A DNA stretch of 64,000 nucleotides from Bedellia somnulentella (GCA_963576735.1 OY755184.1:6572001-6636000), one strand, 5' to 3'. Positions 18,634 to 30,784 are shown, counted from the first letter of the stretch. The notes: generated by a model not told the origin, from the sequence alone. Numbers and translations are program-made.

Positions 18634-21600
18634 ATGGTGGAGCCAACACCAGGAGCAGTGCCAACGGTGCAAATGCAGACAACCTCAGAAAATCTTGATA
18701 AGAATGAGGAGGCATCAAAAACTGGCGACCATAACACTGTTACAAAAGATGATGCTACAGAAACTCAGGCAGTTACTCTTCCAGTAAAAGAGAATGCGAA
18801 ACCAGTTAAGAAACCTAAGAAAAGAAAACCCAGGACTCCTCGCGACGAGACGGCGCCCCGGCAACCCCTCACAGGTTAAATTTCATTGAAAGTTTTAGAT
18901 TAAGGGCGTCCCCGGAAAAATAGGTTGATATTGATTGTTTGGAAACTCTATAAAGTCTGATTTGATGATATTGATATGACATGAATAAAATATATGTTGG
19001 TGATTAGTTCATGGTGTTAAAATTTGATGTTTAACATTTTAATAATTTGTTGAAAAATATGATGGAAAAAATTGAATTGGAACATGCTTTGTTTTCATAA
19101 AAACCGTATAGGCTCCACTGGCATAACATACATATGAACTCATTATGTGTCTATATACGCTTAGCTTTAAGATCTGTAACTGTGATGTTTAACTTTTCAT
19201 TTAAACATTATAGTTATTCAATAAAACTAAATAAACTACATTTATCCTGCGTGCACGTTTTTTCCGTCCCTGTCACTCTCAGTAAATTTGATGTAAGAGT
19301 GAGCGCAATAGCTGCAAAATGCGGGGAGGCCCTTAAGAGAAAATAAAGAAAGTACAGAATTCATAAATAATCAATTTGGCAAGACAAGAAAAATATTAAC
19401 TTCTTATTACTGAAGACTAATTTAGTTTAAAGTATTTAATTCAGTATATTTCCATATTTTATTTGCGAATACTTGTTATTGGCTTAGTCGATAACTGAAT
19501 TTGTAAACATTTGTTGTATTATTTAGCTGTAAGTATTCCAAACTAATAAATAAATAAATAAATAAATATTAGTTATTTGCAAAAGCAAGACTAACCTTAC
19601 TGGTAGTTAAGTACCAATTATATTAATTATTCAATTTACCTGAAGGGGGGTAGATTTACTCACACTTCTGAATGTAATGTGAGATTGTTGTTATTTCCTG
19701 TTAAGTACCTGTACTGTAGTAACTAAACTAATAAGTAGTAACTAATGTAGTAGCATAAATTACATACACCTGTACCTACATTTTGAAAACACATCTTAGC
19801 TATGTGGGTTTCCTCTTCATGTTTTCCCTCATTGTTAACAATCACATTGTTGTAGACCCTAGTCAAACTCAGCATTTGAACCTACACCTCTTTCTGAGCT
19901 ATCACAGTGATACATAAATACACTATAAATATACATATATATGCTATAAATCCTTAAAAATATTAGCCAAAACTAATTAGCTATTAGAGAACAAGAAAAT
20001 CCTCAGCCACTTTTAAACTTGAGTAAGGAAAAAATTGTAAAGTCAAGGAAACATAATGGTGGGGCTCCCCACTAAGCTATCAGGGTTTTATACATTTTCA
20101 GTATTTTAGTGACTGAGATATTAACATTTCTTACCAATATTTTATGGTACCTGAAGGCATAAGTGGCATTCATTCCTTAAATTACATCATCTTATAAATA
20201 CATTTATTTTATTTAATACCATTACAAAATGCAAATTTTTACACTTTCTTACCTTTCACACAGCACTAAATGAGGGGCTTAATTCATCATATCTTCAGCA
20301 TAACTAATTTTATTGACACATATTCCATGTAAACTGTGTTGCTAAGCTAAATTACCAGTTAATTAATAAAAATATTGAATAATCTGGATCAATCCATTTG
20401 TGCTACATCACACTTCAAGTCACACATATCACACTTCAACATTTCACTTCTGAATGTCACAATAAAATAATTAAATACTGAGATAAGCTCAAGCAATATA
20501 AGCATGTGAAGGTTTTATTTAATAAACTATTCATTATTATTTTTTATACAAGTGTAGGCATGTTAGTTATCTTAAGCATTGGTTGAAAGTACATAGGGTT
20601 CCAACCCAGAGAAATATCATTAAGTCTTAACTTCCTGAGCGCTGTCATCGCAACCACAGCAAATTAAAAAAAACTCATAAGCATGTGAAGGTTTTATTTA
20701 ATAAACTATTCATTATTATTTTTTATAGAAGTGTAAGCATGCTAATTATCTTAAGCATTGGTTGAAAGTACATAGGGTTCCAACCCAGAGAAATATCATT
20801 AAGTCTTAACTTCCTGAGCGCTGTCATCCCAACCACAGCAAAATAAAAAAAAACTCTACAATACTCTCTTGAAAATTACTTTCAACCCTTTTTTGTAAGA
20901 AGTGAATATCATAATGCATATGTTGAGGTTGAATGCAGTCCGCCAGGTCCCTATTTTCCCTTAACATGAATAGTTCTTCCTAAAGTATGTTATTAAACTG
21001 TGACATGTTTAAATAAGGCCTTGTAGTCTCAGCTTCAATAAATATTTAAAACAATTATCCTTAAAAACTTTAACTTACCACATGATGCAGTGGCTGAAGT
21101 CCAAGGGATTGCGTAGGTCTTGGGATAAGCTTATGCCGAATAAAAGTGAATAAGCTGATGAGTGTTTTTTTTATATTTGTAGGATATGTGAGATATTTAA
21201 ATGAAAGAAGAGATCAGCTACGTGCAGAACATCCAGAACTGGGCTTTGCTGAGGTCACTCGTCAGTTGGCCAGTGAATGGAGCAATTTACAAGCGGAGGA
21301 TAAAAATCAGTATCTAGCAGCGGCTGATCAAGACAAAGAGAGGTATGAATTACTGTTTTTTATTGCGCCTGTTAATATTTTTCAGTATAGACCAATCCTT
21401 TATACTGTCCTTTTCGTTTTTAAATTATTAGACGGCTCAGTCCTCATTTATTTGAAGAAACCTTTTTTTTCTATTTCTCAGGTATACTAAGGAATGGACA
21501 GAGTATAAAAAAACTGATGCCTATAAAGAATTTCGAAGGCAGCAACAAGAGCAAAAGGAAAGTGGCGCCATTGCTAGCAAGAAAATGAAACAAACTCCCA

Positions 21601-24600
21601 CACTTGTAGCTGATCTTCCAGTGACAAATCCAGGTAAGTACACCAATGGTTTTTATTTCAAAGTTGCAAACAGTGACTCAAGCAATTTTTCAAAACTGGT
21701 GAACTGTGTCAATCTGAATGTCAATCATGAAAATCTTAATTTGATGCCAGACCTATAAAAACACTATTCATCTAATAAATATAAATTGTTTTTTGGGTAT
21801 TAAATCTGTTCATGTTTTATTTTTCAGCTCCTGTCAATACAAATGATCAAAGTGTTCCACAACTGACAAATGGTACAAGTGCATCTGTCCCAAGCATTCC
21901 GATACCTCAAGTTCGACCTTGCATCACTCCAGCCGTGGTAAGCATATGTCATCATCATCATCATCAGTAAAATGGCGTCTGACTTAAATTTTTGTGTCAT
22001 ATTGAAATACAAGAAGAAATAAGAAGAAATACATTTATTCGCCGTAAATATGGCACAACAGATATGTAACACAAAAATAATAATAACCAAACCAAAAAAA
22101 ACAAAAGTTAAACATAATATTTACAACTTCAAAAAAAAACAGTAAAAATAAAAAAAAACAATAAAAATAATACCTTAAATGTTTACAAAGAAACACAAAA
22201 TCAAAAAGAGGAAATTATTAACAAATTCAAATGATAAACTAAAAAAACAAAAAAAAAAAACATTGTGCCATTGAACAGCGAAATGGCGCTGACTCAGCAA
22301 AAACTGTGAGGAGTTACCTCACAGCACTGATTTTCAGTCAGCGCTCTCCAGTGACAGCACGAGAGTCATACAAGCGGAATACAATATATAATACATTACT
22401 TATGTAAAAAGAAATAGTCGATATAAATATATAGCTTATAAGTCATATAAAGAGAATCAATAGAAATAACAAAAAACAAAAACAAACATACATTGTAACG
22501 AATACATCAGAATAACATATCTATTGTTTAGTATTTTCTAAAAATATAAATAATAAAAATAACTTTTCCCTATACCTAAAGATACGCAACTACGAGATAC
22601 AAATAGTATATACTAAAAAATAATAATAAAAATAATGAGAACAGGATTGGATAGGATAGGATAGGTTGCATGAAAGTAAAACATTTGATTGCTCTATGCA
22701 GCCTTGCTGGACGGGTTTTGCTGGGCTAGTAGGAATTCCTTAAGCTTGCGCTTAAAAGTGATTCTACCAGTCACAGCACGTATAGGTGGGGGAATATCGT
22801 TCTAGCATTTGGACGCAGCAAACCTAAAACTACCCCGGAACGCCACTGATCGGTGCAGAGGCAAGATCGCCCTGACTTTGAACTGATAGTCACTTTTAGA
22901 CCATTGCAGTTTTTTATGCAAATAAGCCGGTGATTCATATTGCATATCCTCCAATTGATTAAGCGTATTATGTGTCCCAATCAACATCATCAGCTAATAT
23001 AATACCTCTACTGCTGGGAACAGCATCCTCAAAACATTTTTTTCAGTTCAATTCTACAATGTGACGGATACAAAGTCTTATAGTGATTGTGGTTACATAC
23101 AGTTTGTTCACAACAGAAGTCATAAATAAAAAAAATGGATCTTTTTTAAGAACTTTAGTTGTGAAATGTTTTTATGTTGTAAAGCCGTTAACAATACTGT
23201 TAAAATGAAATATGTTAATTCACGAAATTTAGCCATAACAGTTGAATATTGTAACTATTTATCTATTAAAACACATTAATATTTTACCTATTTATCTATT
23301 ATTCCACATTAAATTAGAAAATGTTATTTTAGTGCGAAGAGTTTGGCGGCGATACAGACATTCCAATATTCACAGAACAATTTCTACAGCATAACAAGTT
23401 GAGAGAATCTGAACTGAAGCAGCTACGGAAATCAAACTCTGACTATGAGCAGCAGGTAAATAAGCTAGACAAATTTTATTACATGTGTGATATTTGTGGG
23501 GTTTCCATATAGATACATGATTTTGTGATGTTAGTAAGATGTGAGAGAGTGAATAGAATTCATGAGTATTTTTTATCATGGAAATTAGCAACATACGTTA
23601 TGTTTGTTAATATATAAAATATGTTGTTTACACACAGTATTTAGAAAAACTGATAAAAATATAGATTTAGAGAATTTGTGGAAAATAAACAGACCTATTT
23701 TTCTATCGTTTTTCATATCTTTTCCATCCAACATCCCGGCTTCTTATAGCAACAGGAAAACATAAATCAAACTCCTATAACCTCAAATTTATTAACAAAC
23801 TGAGGCTACCTTACACGGGCTCTTGCTCAGTCAGTACGCGCCTTATAAAGTTATATTCCTTGTATTACGTAGTATGTACGTATATACTTAAATTTAAATA
23901 AGTCTTTTGCGAATGATCACTTAATGTGAGATATACTGTTATGGAATATATCGAAAGTGAGTTTATCATCATTAGAATTAAATTGATTGCAACATCTGAT
24001 AAGATAGGCATTACGTCTGTAATTTGTAATGGCTGGGGGGACATGAAGCAAAACATTGTTACGCAGTTTCTTTGAAGGAACTCTCAAGCAAATTTTACTG
24101 AGGAGTTCAAGACAATCAATATTACCTGGAGCAATCTTGGCTAGTATCTGCTATATTCCTAAAAAAATGAAGAGGCAAAAGGTGTTGAACTATGCAACGG
24201 TTATTATCTATACTTATAATAAATCTGAAGAGAGGTCAATTCTGTACATGAAATATATTTTCAAAATAACCATCAGGTGGTGATAAGGGGTCGATACTGA
24301 TGCCAAAAATGCAATCAGTAGAATTTTTGTCTGTCTGTCTGTCTGTCGGTTTGTATGTTCCTTATGGAAACAAAAACTACTCGACGGATTTTAACGAAAC
24401 TTGGTACAATTATTCTTCATACACCTGCGCAGGTTTTTGTATACTTTCCAGCAGAGTAGTAAAGGGGAATTTTGGGAAATTTTGGGAAAACGGGAGAAGT
24501 TACTCCATTTTTTAAGCTACCGTCGCGTGTGCAGCCTTAATGGACATAAAAATCATGTATGACAGAAATATTCTTCTCCTTTTTTGTATCATCTCATGTT

Positions 24601-27600
24601 GATATACCACATGAAGCAATGAATAAATGATTATGATTATTCTTCATAAAATTATCTAAAAAAAAATCCTCAACAGTTTATGTCTATCTTTTACGGTTGA
24701 CTCACAATAACACGTGTAATTCCTGATAGCTTAGCAGTTCGGAACATTCTGATTATATTTGTTTACTCTTACGTTTGTAAACCTCTTACTCATCCCTAAT
24801 TTAAAAAAGAAAACATTATTACCTATTCAATAAAAAAAGAATCATAGAAATCGGTAGAGAAACACCGAAATTATACATAAAATAAGCCATCGCGCCCGTG
24901 ACCAAAACCAAATCTTTACTAATTTACATATAACATACTAGATGGCGCCAGTAGTTGCATCCTACATCACGTAATGATTTATTTTTAGATTGTTATAAAT
25001 ACTTCATAGCGTTTTATTCCAAAATTTGCTATTAAACGGAAATACTGAACCGTTCATTAAAGCGCATTCAAAATCACCAAACTACACTGTTTAGGGAGTG
25101 CTATAAATTTAATAAATTGAAAACATTGCGCTGAATTTCACAATGCTTGAGCAGTGACGGAAGAAAGAAACCTCAAAAATTTAAAAAAACAACGCTACCC
25201 GTGCGAAGCTGGGACGATCCACTAGTAATAGAATAGAATAGAATCTGAGCATGTAAGTTTAAATTTGAAAGACAGAAAACGGGTCAACTTTTTTTTTGGA
25301 TTCGTTTTATTCTATCAGAGCATGGATGTACTAAAAAAACCGTAGATAAGTCATGCGCGCTCATAAGTGGCACTTAAAAAACAGGCTAAATGGCTCAATC
25401 AACTTTAGTCGCACACTAGCTGCCGTCGCTATCGTTCACTTGTTTTCGCGTGTTTGTTTTTCAAAATAATCGAGAATGCCGTCGTGTGTGATGAGATTTT
25501 GCACAAACTATAGTAGAAAAACCACTTAAAGTGACGGGATTACTTACCATTCGTAAGTATTATAAATTTTCAACGTTTTAATTATAATTTATAATAAATT
25601 AGGTGCAAGGTAAAATAGAAAAAGTATTGTGCGTGTTCATAGACTAAAGTAATCAAAATGTTCAGATGAGACATTCGTAATAAAGAGGTTCCGTGTATAC
25701 TCCTTTATAGTACTTTTTATTTGTTTTTGTGATTAACATGTTTTTGGTATGTCACGAATATATATTTTCTTTCTTTATTATTTTTATAAGTGTACTCTCA
25801 CGTCAAATTTTTCCGGGATGAAAAGTAATAATAATAATAATAAGATTTTATTTGCCTTTTTTTAAATACATAACTACATAAACAACATGAGAAAAATATA
25901 AAAAGACAAAATGGTTTAGAGCTCGGTCTATTCACTGTAAGTGGATAGCGCCGATTTTCAGCTCTGACCATGACTTAAAGCTAACTTAAAACTAACTTAA
26001 GACTAAGTGCACGAACACAGATGCACACACATACACAGATACATCAATCCTTACACACACATGCATTCATGTAAGCATTCTACATACACACACACACACA
26101 CACACACACTATCACATAAGCATTTGAATTATCTATATTGAGTATCCTATGTATTATCTTGCATTCTGACAAATTTGATTCATATACATTATGTTTCTCT
26201 AAATCTATATTTTTTTCAGATTTTTTAAATACTGTGTGTAAACATATTTTATATACTTGAGGAGCCTTTTCGCCTCAAACACACAAACATCCATACATCT
26301 AAACTTTCACATCTATTTTTATAATAAATCTGTAGAGAGGTCAATTCTGTACATGAAATATATTTTCAAAATAACTATCAGGGGGTGATTAGGGATCGAT
26401 ACTGATGCCAAAAATGCAATCAGTAAAATTTTTGTCTGTCTGTCTGTCGGTTTGTATGTTCCTTATGGAAACAAAAACTACTCGACGGATTTTAACAAAA
26501 CATGGCACAATTATACTTCATGCTTCTGGGCAGTTTATAGTATTCCTAAACTACTTTTGAGTAGAGTAGTGAAGGGGAATTTTGGGAAATTTTGGGAAAA
26601 CGGGAGAAGTTACTCCATTTTTTAAGATTCCGTCGCGTGTGCAGCCTTAATGGTTAAACTTACATAGAAATCATGTATGACGAAAATATTCTTCATAACA
26701 TTATCTAAAAAAAATCCACAACAGTTTATGTCTATCTTTTATGGTTGACTCACAATAATACGTGTAATTCCTGATAAAATAAAAAAATAAATAAAAAATA
26801 ATGACCCACCGAAATTATACATAAAATAAGCCATCGCGCCCGTGACCAAAACCAAATCTTTACTAATTTACATATAACATACTAGATGGCGCCAGTAGTT
26901 GCATCCTACATCACGTAATGATTTCTTTTTTAGATTGTTATAAATACTTCATAGTGTTTTATTCCAAAATTTGCTATTAAACGGAAATACTGAACCGTTC
27001 ATAAAACCGCATTCAAAATCACCAAACTACACTGTTTAGGGAGTGCTATAAATTTAATAAATTGAAAACATTGCGCTAAATTTCACAATGCTTGAGCAGT
27101 GACGGAGGAAAGAAACCTCAGATATTAAAAAAAAACAACGCTACCCGTGCGAAGCTGGGCCGATCCACTATTTATAATATTAATACGATTAACAATATGA
27201 TTGACATGTAAATCAAATAATAATTTGCCATCATGAATGACGCTAAATATTAATTATGAGTTAATTTTTCTAAATTTTGATCTTTAGTTTAATAATAAAA
27301 ACATAATAATACATCTGTGTCTAAATGTTAAGTATCTTTAGCCAAGTACTAAAAAAAAGCTAAATAAATAAAACGTTTAAGCATTATGGTGTTAGGCTTT
27401 GGTAATTTTCAGGTCATAAGAGATGCGTCACCAACGATCTTTTTCCGCTCCCTAATAACTTTTGCGACCGACGATTGGGTCGCAAATTAGAGCATTCCTT
27501 GTTAATCAATTTTTTTTGTGCATTTAAACATGTTAGTCAATACCTATTTCCTCTACCCAGAACGCAATCCTCCAAAGACACGCAGAAGAGGTAAGCAACG

Positions 27601-28311
27601 CCACGTCGAAGCTGCGGCTGGAGACGGCGGCGGCGGTGGAACGCACGGCGGCCATTGTCAGCCACAAACGAGCGGTCGTGCACGCGTTGGTGCATGCGCT
27701 GAGAAATGTCGCGGTGCCGGGTATGTATGGACTGTTTGATATGAAGAATATAGCGCTGTTGATAGTTGATTAAATTTAGAGTGGTGCAGTGTAATTTATG
27801 AAACATTTGAATCGAAATAGAGAGTGTGCTCAAATTTCACGCGTCCAAAGAATGAAGAATAAAATAATTGATGTATGTAATCGAAACTAGGGAGGTTTGC
27901 CTGGATCGTACAAAGTGGCGATCGATAGTCTCTGCCTACCACGATAGGAAACAATGGCGCAATATTTTGTATTTGTTTATGTATGTTGTCTATGTAGTTG
28001 TGGGTTCAAATCTACCAGAGGGCAATCCTCGAAAGATACGCCAAGCCAGAACTCCATCCACCATCCATCCACAGTGAAGAATTCCATCAAAAAAACACAA
28101 TTATTTTTTTCCATGTTCAGGCGGATAATCCTAGTTTACAACTTACCTTGATTATATTATTGTTATTTCAGGTGGTCCGAAAGCGCCTACGGAATCTAAT
28201 ATCGAAGAATACATGGAGAAACTTCAGAGTTTGGCGACGGAAGGAAAAAACAGTGCTTTGATAAAGTCCGTGAAAGATATCATAAACAAAATTGAGTTGC
28301 CCACTATGTAA
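18634..28311 (+). CDS. HMG20A: HMG20A/B-like HMG-box protein (7 exons, 361 aa)
   Basis: Exons: 18634-18874, 21183-21342, 21482-21633, 21828-21937, 23333-23455, 27561-27720, 28172-28311; all junctions are GT..AG and keep frame. Residues 1-55 are acidic/polar. A basic [17 protein letters not shown] stretch (about 56-72) looks like a nuclear localisation signal. The HMG box (about 76-147) reads [20 protein letters not shown] ... [20 protein letters not shown] ... [18 protein letters not shown]. After a linker comes [20 protein letters not shown] and [20 protein letters not shown], opening a coiled coil (about 225-310), then a short C-terminal helix region ending NKIELPTM. This order is that of vertebrate HMG20A (iBRAF) and HMG20B (BRAF35), DNA-binding partners of the LSD1-CoREST-HDAC repressor complex. 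The function here is inferred from them. The start is the first ATG of the exon, in good context. Confidence 0.92.
19546..19568. repeat. (AAAT)n microsatellite in HMG20 intron 1
   Basis: Six or so consecutive AAAT/ATAA units. The rest of intron 1 (18875-21182) is AT-rich with only the repeats listed separately. Confidence 0.7.
19797..19912 (-). repeat. Degenerate tRNA-SINE fragment
   Basis: GCTATGTGGGTTTCCTC, ATGTTTTCCCTCATTGTTAA and a tRNA-like end (GCATTTGAACCTACAC, GAGCTATCACAGTGA) match the tRNA-SINE family best seen at 50761-51139. Confidence 0.6.
20501..20852 (+). repeat. Tandem duplication of a 179-bp unit in HMG20 intron 1
   Basis: Two copies begin AGCATGTGAAGGTTTTATTT at 20501 and 20680 and run to CCACAGCAAA. 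They differ at only a few positions (for example ACAAGTGTAGGCATG against AGAAGTGTAAGCATG), so the duplication is fairly recent. Confidence 0.85.
22016..22990 (-). mobile_element. 3' end of a non-LTR retrotransposon (CR1/L2-like) in HMG20 intron 4
   Basis: On the minus strand, 22990-22730 encodes [57 protein letters not shown], a TAG, then [20 protein letters not shown] and [12 protein letters not shown] plus a stop. The WN-D-I-P-P-x-I-R ... F-K-x-x-L-K block is the usual C-terminus of LINE ORF2 (here TAG replaces the Trp codon). An A-rich 3' UTR runs to an AATAAA-like signal (complement at about 22030) and a purine-rich tail near 22016. Confidence 0.7.
23880..24056 (-). mobile_element. LINE ORF2 C-terminal scrap
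   Basis: The minus strand reads [40 protein letters not shown] then NSISHIK and a stop. This is the style of LINE C-terminal tails ([11 protein letters not shown]...D-I-F). It lies in HMG20 intron 5. Confidence 0.5.
24207..25225 (+). mobile_element. Helitron-like non-autonomous element, copy 1 (HMG20 intron 5)
   Basis: The left end is TCTATACTTATAATAAATCTG preceded by A. The right end is ACCCGTGCGAAGCTGGG followed by ACGATCCACTAG and then T. A TC start, a CTAG end behind a small GC hairpin, and insertion between A and T with no target duplication are Helitron features. A second copy lies 1.1 kb downstream in the same orientation. No Rep/helicase ORF is present. A (GTCT)n run lies near 24330. 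Confidence 0.65.
25476..25552 (+). pseudogene. Second THAP zinc-finger first exon, decayed
   Basis: ATG at 25476 gives [17 protein letters not shown] then TAA, but later codons read ...GITYHS up to a donor C|GTAAGTAT (25552/25553). M-P-S-C-x4-C ... G-I-T-x-H is the THAP N-terminal pattern. The in-frame stop shows that it is dead. It sits in HMG20 intron 5 between two Helitron-like copies. Confidence 0.55.
25828..26250 (-). mobile_element. LINE 3' UTR/tail fragment with microsatellites
   Basis: It begins with (AAT)n (25828-25843) followed by the complement of AATAAAATCTT, consistent with a LINE 3' end in minus orientation. The inner part (GGATAGCGCCGATTTTCAG) resembles the 3' UTR at about 22280-22340. 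An (AC)n run lies at 26088-26109. The block near 26193-26255 recurs inverted at about 23617-23680. Confidence 0.5.
26312..27170 (+). mobile_element. Helitron-like non-autonomous element, copy 2 (HMG20 intron 5)
   Basis: It is closely similar to copy 1 throughout: left end TCTATTTTTATAATAAATCTG, middle GACGGATTTTAACAAAACAT, CTAGATGGCGCCAGTAGTTG, right end TACCCGTGCGAAGCTGGGCC then GATCCACTA. It differs from copy 1 by several indels, including a deletion in the middle. Confidence 0.65.
27810..27990 (+). mobile_element. RTE LINE 3'-end fragment (HMG20 intron 6)
   Basis: It matches the last 170 bp of the RTE ORF (AAGAATGAAGAATAAAA, GAGGTTTGCCTGGATCGTAC, AAAGTGGCGATCGATAGTCT) and ends near the TATG tail. 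Confidence 0.75.
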
Positions 28312-28403
28312 TAAGTATTATTTTTAGCATTAATCTGATCTCAAGGTGTTGCGTTTAATTTTTTACGTTATAGTAAACGTGAATTATGTAATACTTTTGA
28401 AAT

Positions 28404-28409
28404 AATAAA
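28404..28409 (+). terminator. Likely poly(A) signal of HMG20
   Basis: AATAAA lies 93 bp after the HMG20 stop codon, followed within 30 bp by a GT-rich stretch (TGTATGTTATGTTTATGTG). Confidence 0.6.
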
Positions 28410-28576
28410 TCTGTATGTTATGTTTATGTGACTAGTAAAGCCGTTGTTTTATTTTAGAAATAAGTATAAACAAGAATACAAAGAGCTAGAGTTATTCCTA
28501 TCTACGCGGAAAAGAGTATCCTAACAGTCACTCATATGCATGGGTCAGGCTGTCTCGTTTCAGCGTAGATACCTAA

Positions 28577-29056
28577 GGCCCATAGCACACGACGTATTTT
28601 ATACGCGCCGACGACGCGCGTATTAGGAACGCGCGTTTTCGGCGCCGTTGGCGCTGATTTTTGCGTTTGCATTCATGAAGCGCGTATACGCGCGTATAAA
28701 GCGATGCAAACGCGCGTACAAAGGAGCGGAGTAGGGGCAGGGGGGAGGAGATGCGCTCACGCCACCACTGACTGCACCGCCCGCGCCTCAGTTGTATTGA
28801 TTGTTAAGATATATGACCTGCTTCTAAGGAGTACTAAGGCCAACGTACGCAGTGTTGTCTCAACCGACGCCATTGTACAACTGAACAGAACAGTCTCTGA
28901 TCAAAACGCAAAAGCTACAGCGCGTCTGTATTGCTGTTTCACGATCGCCCCATGTGCTTAGAGTACAAGGTTGCGTTCAAATCTCGTATGAAGCGCGTAT
29001 ACGCGCGTCATCTGCGCGCCATGCGCGCGTATAAAAAACGTCGTGTGCTATGGGCT
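28577..29056. mobile_element. Harbinger-like MITE with CGCG-rich interior, 480 bp
   Basis: The ends GGCCCATAGCACACGACGTA and the complement of AGCCCATAGCACACGACGTT form inverted repeats of about 30 bp. They are flanked by TAA (28574-28576 and 29057-29059), the 3-bp target of PIF/Harbinger elements. Both arms are full of GCGCGTATACGCGC-type palindromes, which makes this the most CpG-dense stretch of the window. No transposase is present. It lies about 270 bp past the HMG20 stop codon. Confidence 0.75.
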
Positions 29057-29116
29057 TAAGGAGTGCAACTGTACGGTGGCAGATAGGAGTAACTCAAGAG
29101 CTTAATCCTAAGAAAG

Positions 29117-29260
29117 CATACATACATTCATAAACATAAAGCTATAAATCCCAAAAAGGGGTAGCCAGAACTTAAAACTAGGTATTACTCAGCCACTTTT
29201 GGAAATTTAGTGTGGTTGTAAAATACAGAATGGATTGTGATGGGTCTCCAGCAGGGACTT
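29117..29260 (-). repeat. RS repeat, degenerate 3' part
   Basis: CTATAAATCCC, GGGGTAGCCAGAAC, CTCAGCCACTTTTGGAA and TGATGGGTCTCCAGC are present; the head is missing. The interval 29261-29775 holds no recognisable feature. Confidence 0.6.
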
Positions 29261-29775
29261 TAAGTGATTTATTTCCCTTTACAGTGTTTTTGTTGAGTAA
29301 TTTATGTGACTGATTACTTAAGCGGCTTAAAAACCCTCTAAATAGGGGAACCTCTTCAGAAAAACATATTGAAAGTATTTTATACCCTTGAAAATTTTAA
29401 AAAGAAATCCCTTTAAAATTACCCTCTTAAAAGGGCTTTTATTAGAGAAACCTCTTATTTGCTGGGTAAGCGTAACAAACCTTTCATTTTATTAAGCCTC
29501 ATAAATGGGAAAGCCAACTATGAGATGAGGATTCCACATTATGTTGGGTTCCCTATTCAAAGGATTTAGAAATAAAGGTGCTTGTGAGGTCCCTGGTCTC
29601 CAGTCAAGTCAACTTAAAATAACGTAAATATCCCAAAAACTTTAGTTGCCCCCTGCTAGCAAAAGATCGTGGGGCATCGATCCGATCCGAAAATCTTCAG
29701 GTCGCATAGCATGCGATCCGATCCCTACCCCCTAGGACAACCGGGGAAAGAAATGGGTTTGTGCTTCTCTAAGAT

Positions 29776-29990
29776 ACATATACGGACGGTTATAAATCCC
29801 AAAAAGGATTAGCCAGAGTTATAGAAATGCAAATTCCTCAGCCAATTTTTGAAGTTGAGTGGGGACAAGATATTAAAATAAAGAATGGTTGATTAGATTG
29901 GTGATGGTTGGCCATAACGCTAAACAATAATTTGAAACGCCCTTAAACCGAAGTAGCCTCTTATGACACCCTCAGCCTAAGGTAGAAATT
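29776..29990 (-). repeat. RS repeat, degenerate
   Basis: TTATAAATCCC, TTAGCCAGAG, TTCCTCAGCCAATTTTTGAA and AGTAGCCTCTTATGACACCC are recognisable. It abuts an RTE 3'-end fragment. Confidence 0.65.
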
Positions 29991-30352
29991 TACATACATA
30001 CATATTCTCACGCCGTTAGTTCCCTTTGGGGTAGGCAGAGACTATCGATCGCCATTTTGTACGATCCTGGAAAACCTCTCTAGCTTCATTCACATCCATC
30101 AATATTTTCTTACATGCTCTTTTATTTTTCATACTTCGGACATCTGCCTTTTTGAGCACATTTTCAATTTGATCCAAATGTGTCCTCCGAGGTCGTCCTC
30201 ACTATCACTAACATTACCTTCCACATTGGCTCTATAGATCTTTTCACCAATTTTCTATCATCCATCCTCTCTATATGCCCAAACCATCTCAACATTCCTT
30301 TTTCTATCTTTCTTACAATATCACCTTTTACACCACACCTTTCACGAATCAC
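29991..30352 (-). mobile_element. RTE LINE 3'-end fragment
   Basis: It is the complement of the RTE C-terminal coding region (IRERCGVKGDIVRKIEKGML, then [11 protein letters not shown]) plus the TATG tail at 29991-30004. Frameshifts occur near 30200. Confidence 0.8.
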
Positions 30353-30402
30353 GTAGAAATAGAATGTGGTGGTAATATAAGTAGAGAACTACAACCCAAA
30401 GA

Positions 30403-30560
30403 TGAGACCAATAGAAAATGTATTAAAGAGGCGGCCATCAGATGTGTAAAGAATGAAAGGGTATGTGTATGAAAAGATTGATCAATGTCGATGTAGCTTG
30501 AGAGCTATGTTAGGGTCGAACAGAGGCTATTGAGTTTCTGTCTACCCTAATGGGAACTAT
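30403..30560 (+). mobile_element. Older RTE LINE 3'-end fragment, opposite orientation
   Basis: AATAGAAAATGT, GAATGAAAGGGTATGTGTATG, GAAAAGATTGAT, TTGAG..TATG and TCTACCCTAATGGGAACTA follow the RTE C-terminus in order with many substitutions. It faces the fragment at 29991-30352, leaving about 50 bp between them. Confidence 0.6.
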
Positions 30561-30784
30561 GTAGCAAGGAAGACAACAGTACAAGAGCATGTATTAAGAA
30601 ACTACGTAGTGTAGTTACGAGCGATATAAAGGCAAGTTGTGTAACTTTATAAGTGTGGCTACATACATTCTTTAAATAACTTGGTCTTTCCTGCTAGGCC
30701 TACTGTCGATATTCTCTCACAGCCCATATATTATATGTCCCCAGCCAGTGGCTCGAGCCTATCCTATATAGAGTGATTTAGCCA

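Noticed and set aside
20501..20852. Possible CRISPR-like or satellite array
   Set aside because: Only two direct copies without spacers; the genome is clearly animal.
27518..27739. ORF starting before HMG20 exon 6
   Set aside because: It reads the exon in another frame plus intron; the real exon frame (27561-27720) matches the coiled-coil region and joins both neighbours in phase.
28704..28961. 85-codon ORF in CGCG-rich DNA
   Set aside because: It lies inside the Harbinger-like MITE; no domain or start context was seen, and GC-rich DNA keeps frames open by chance.
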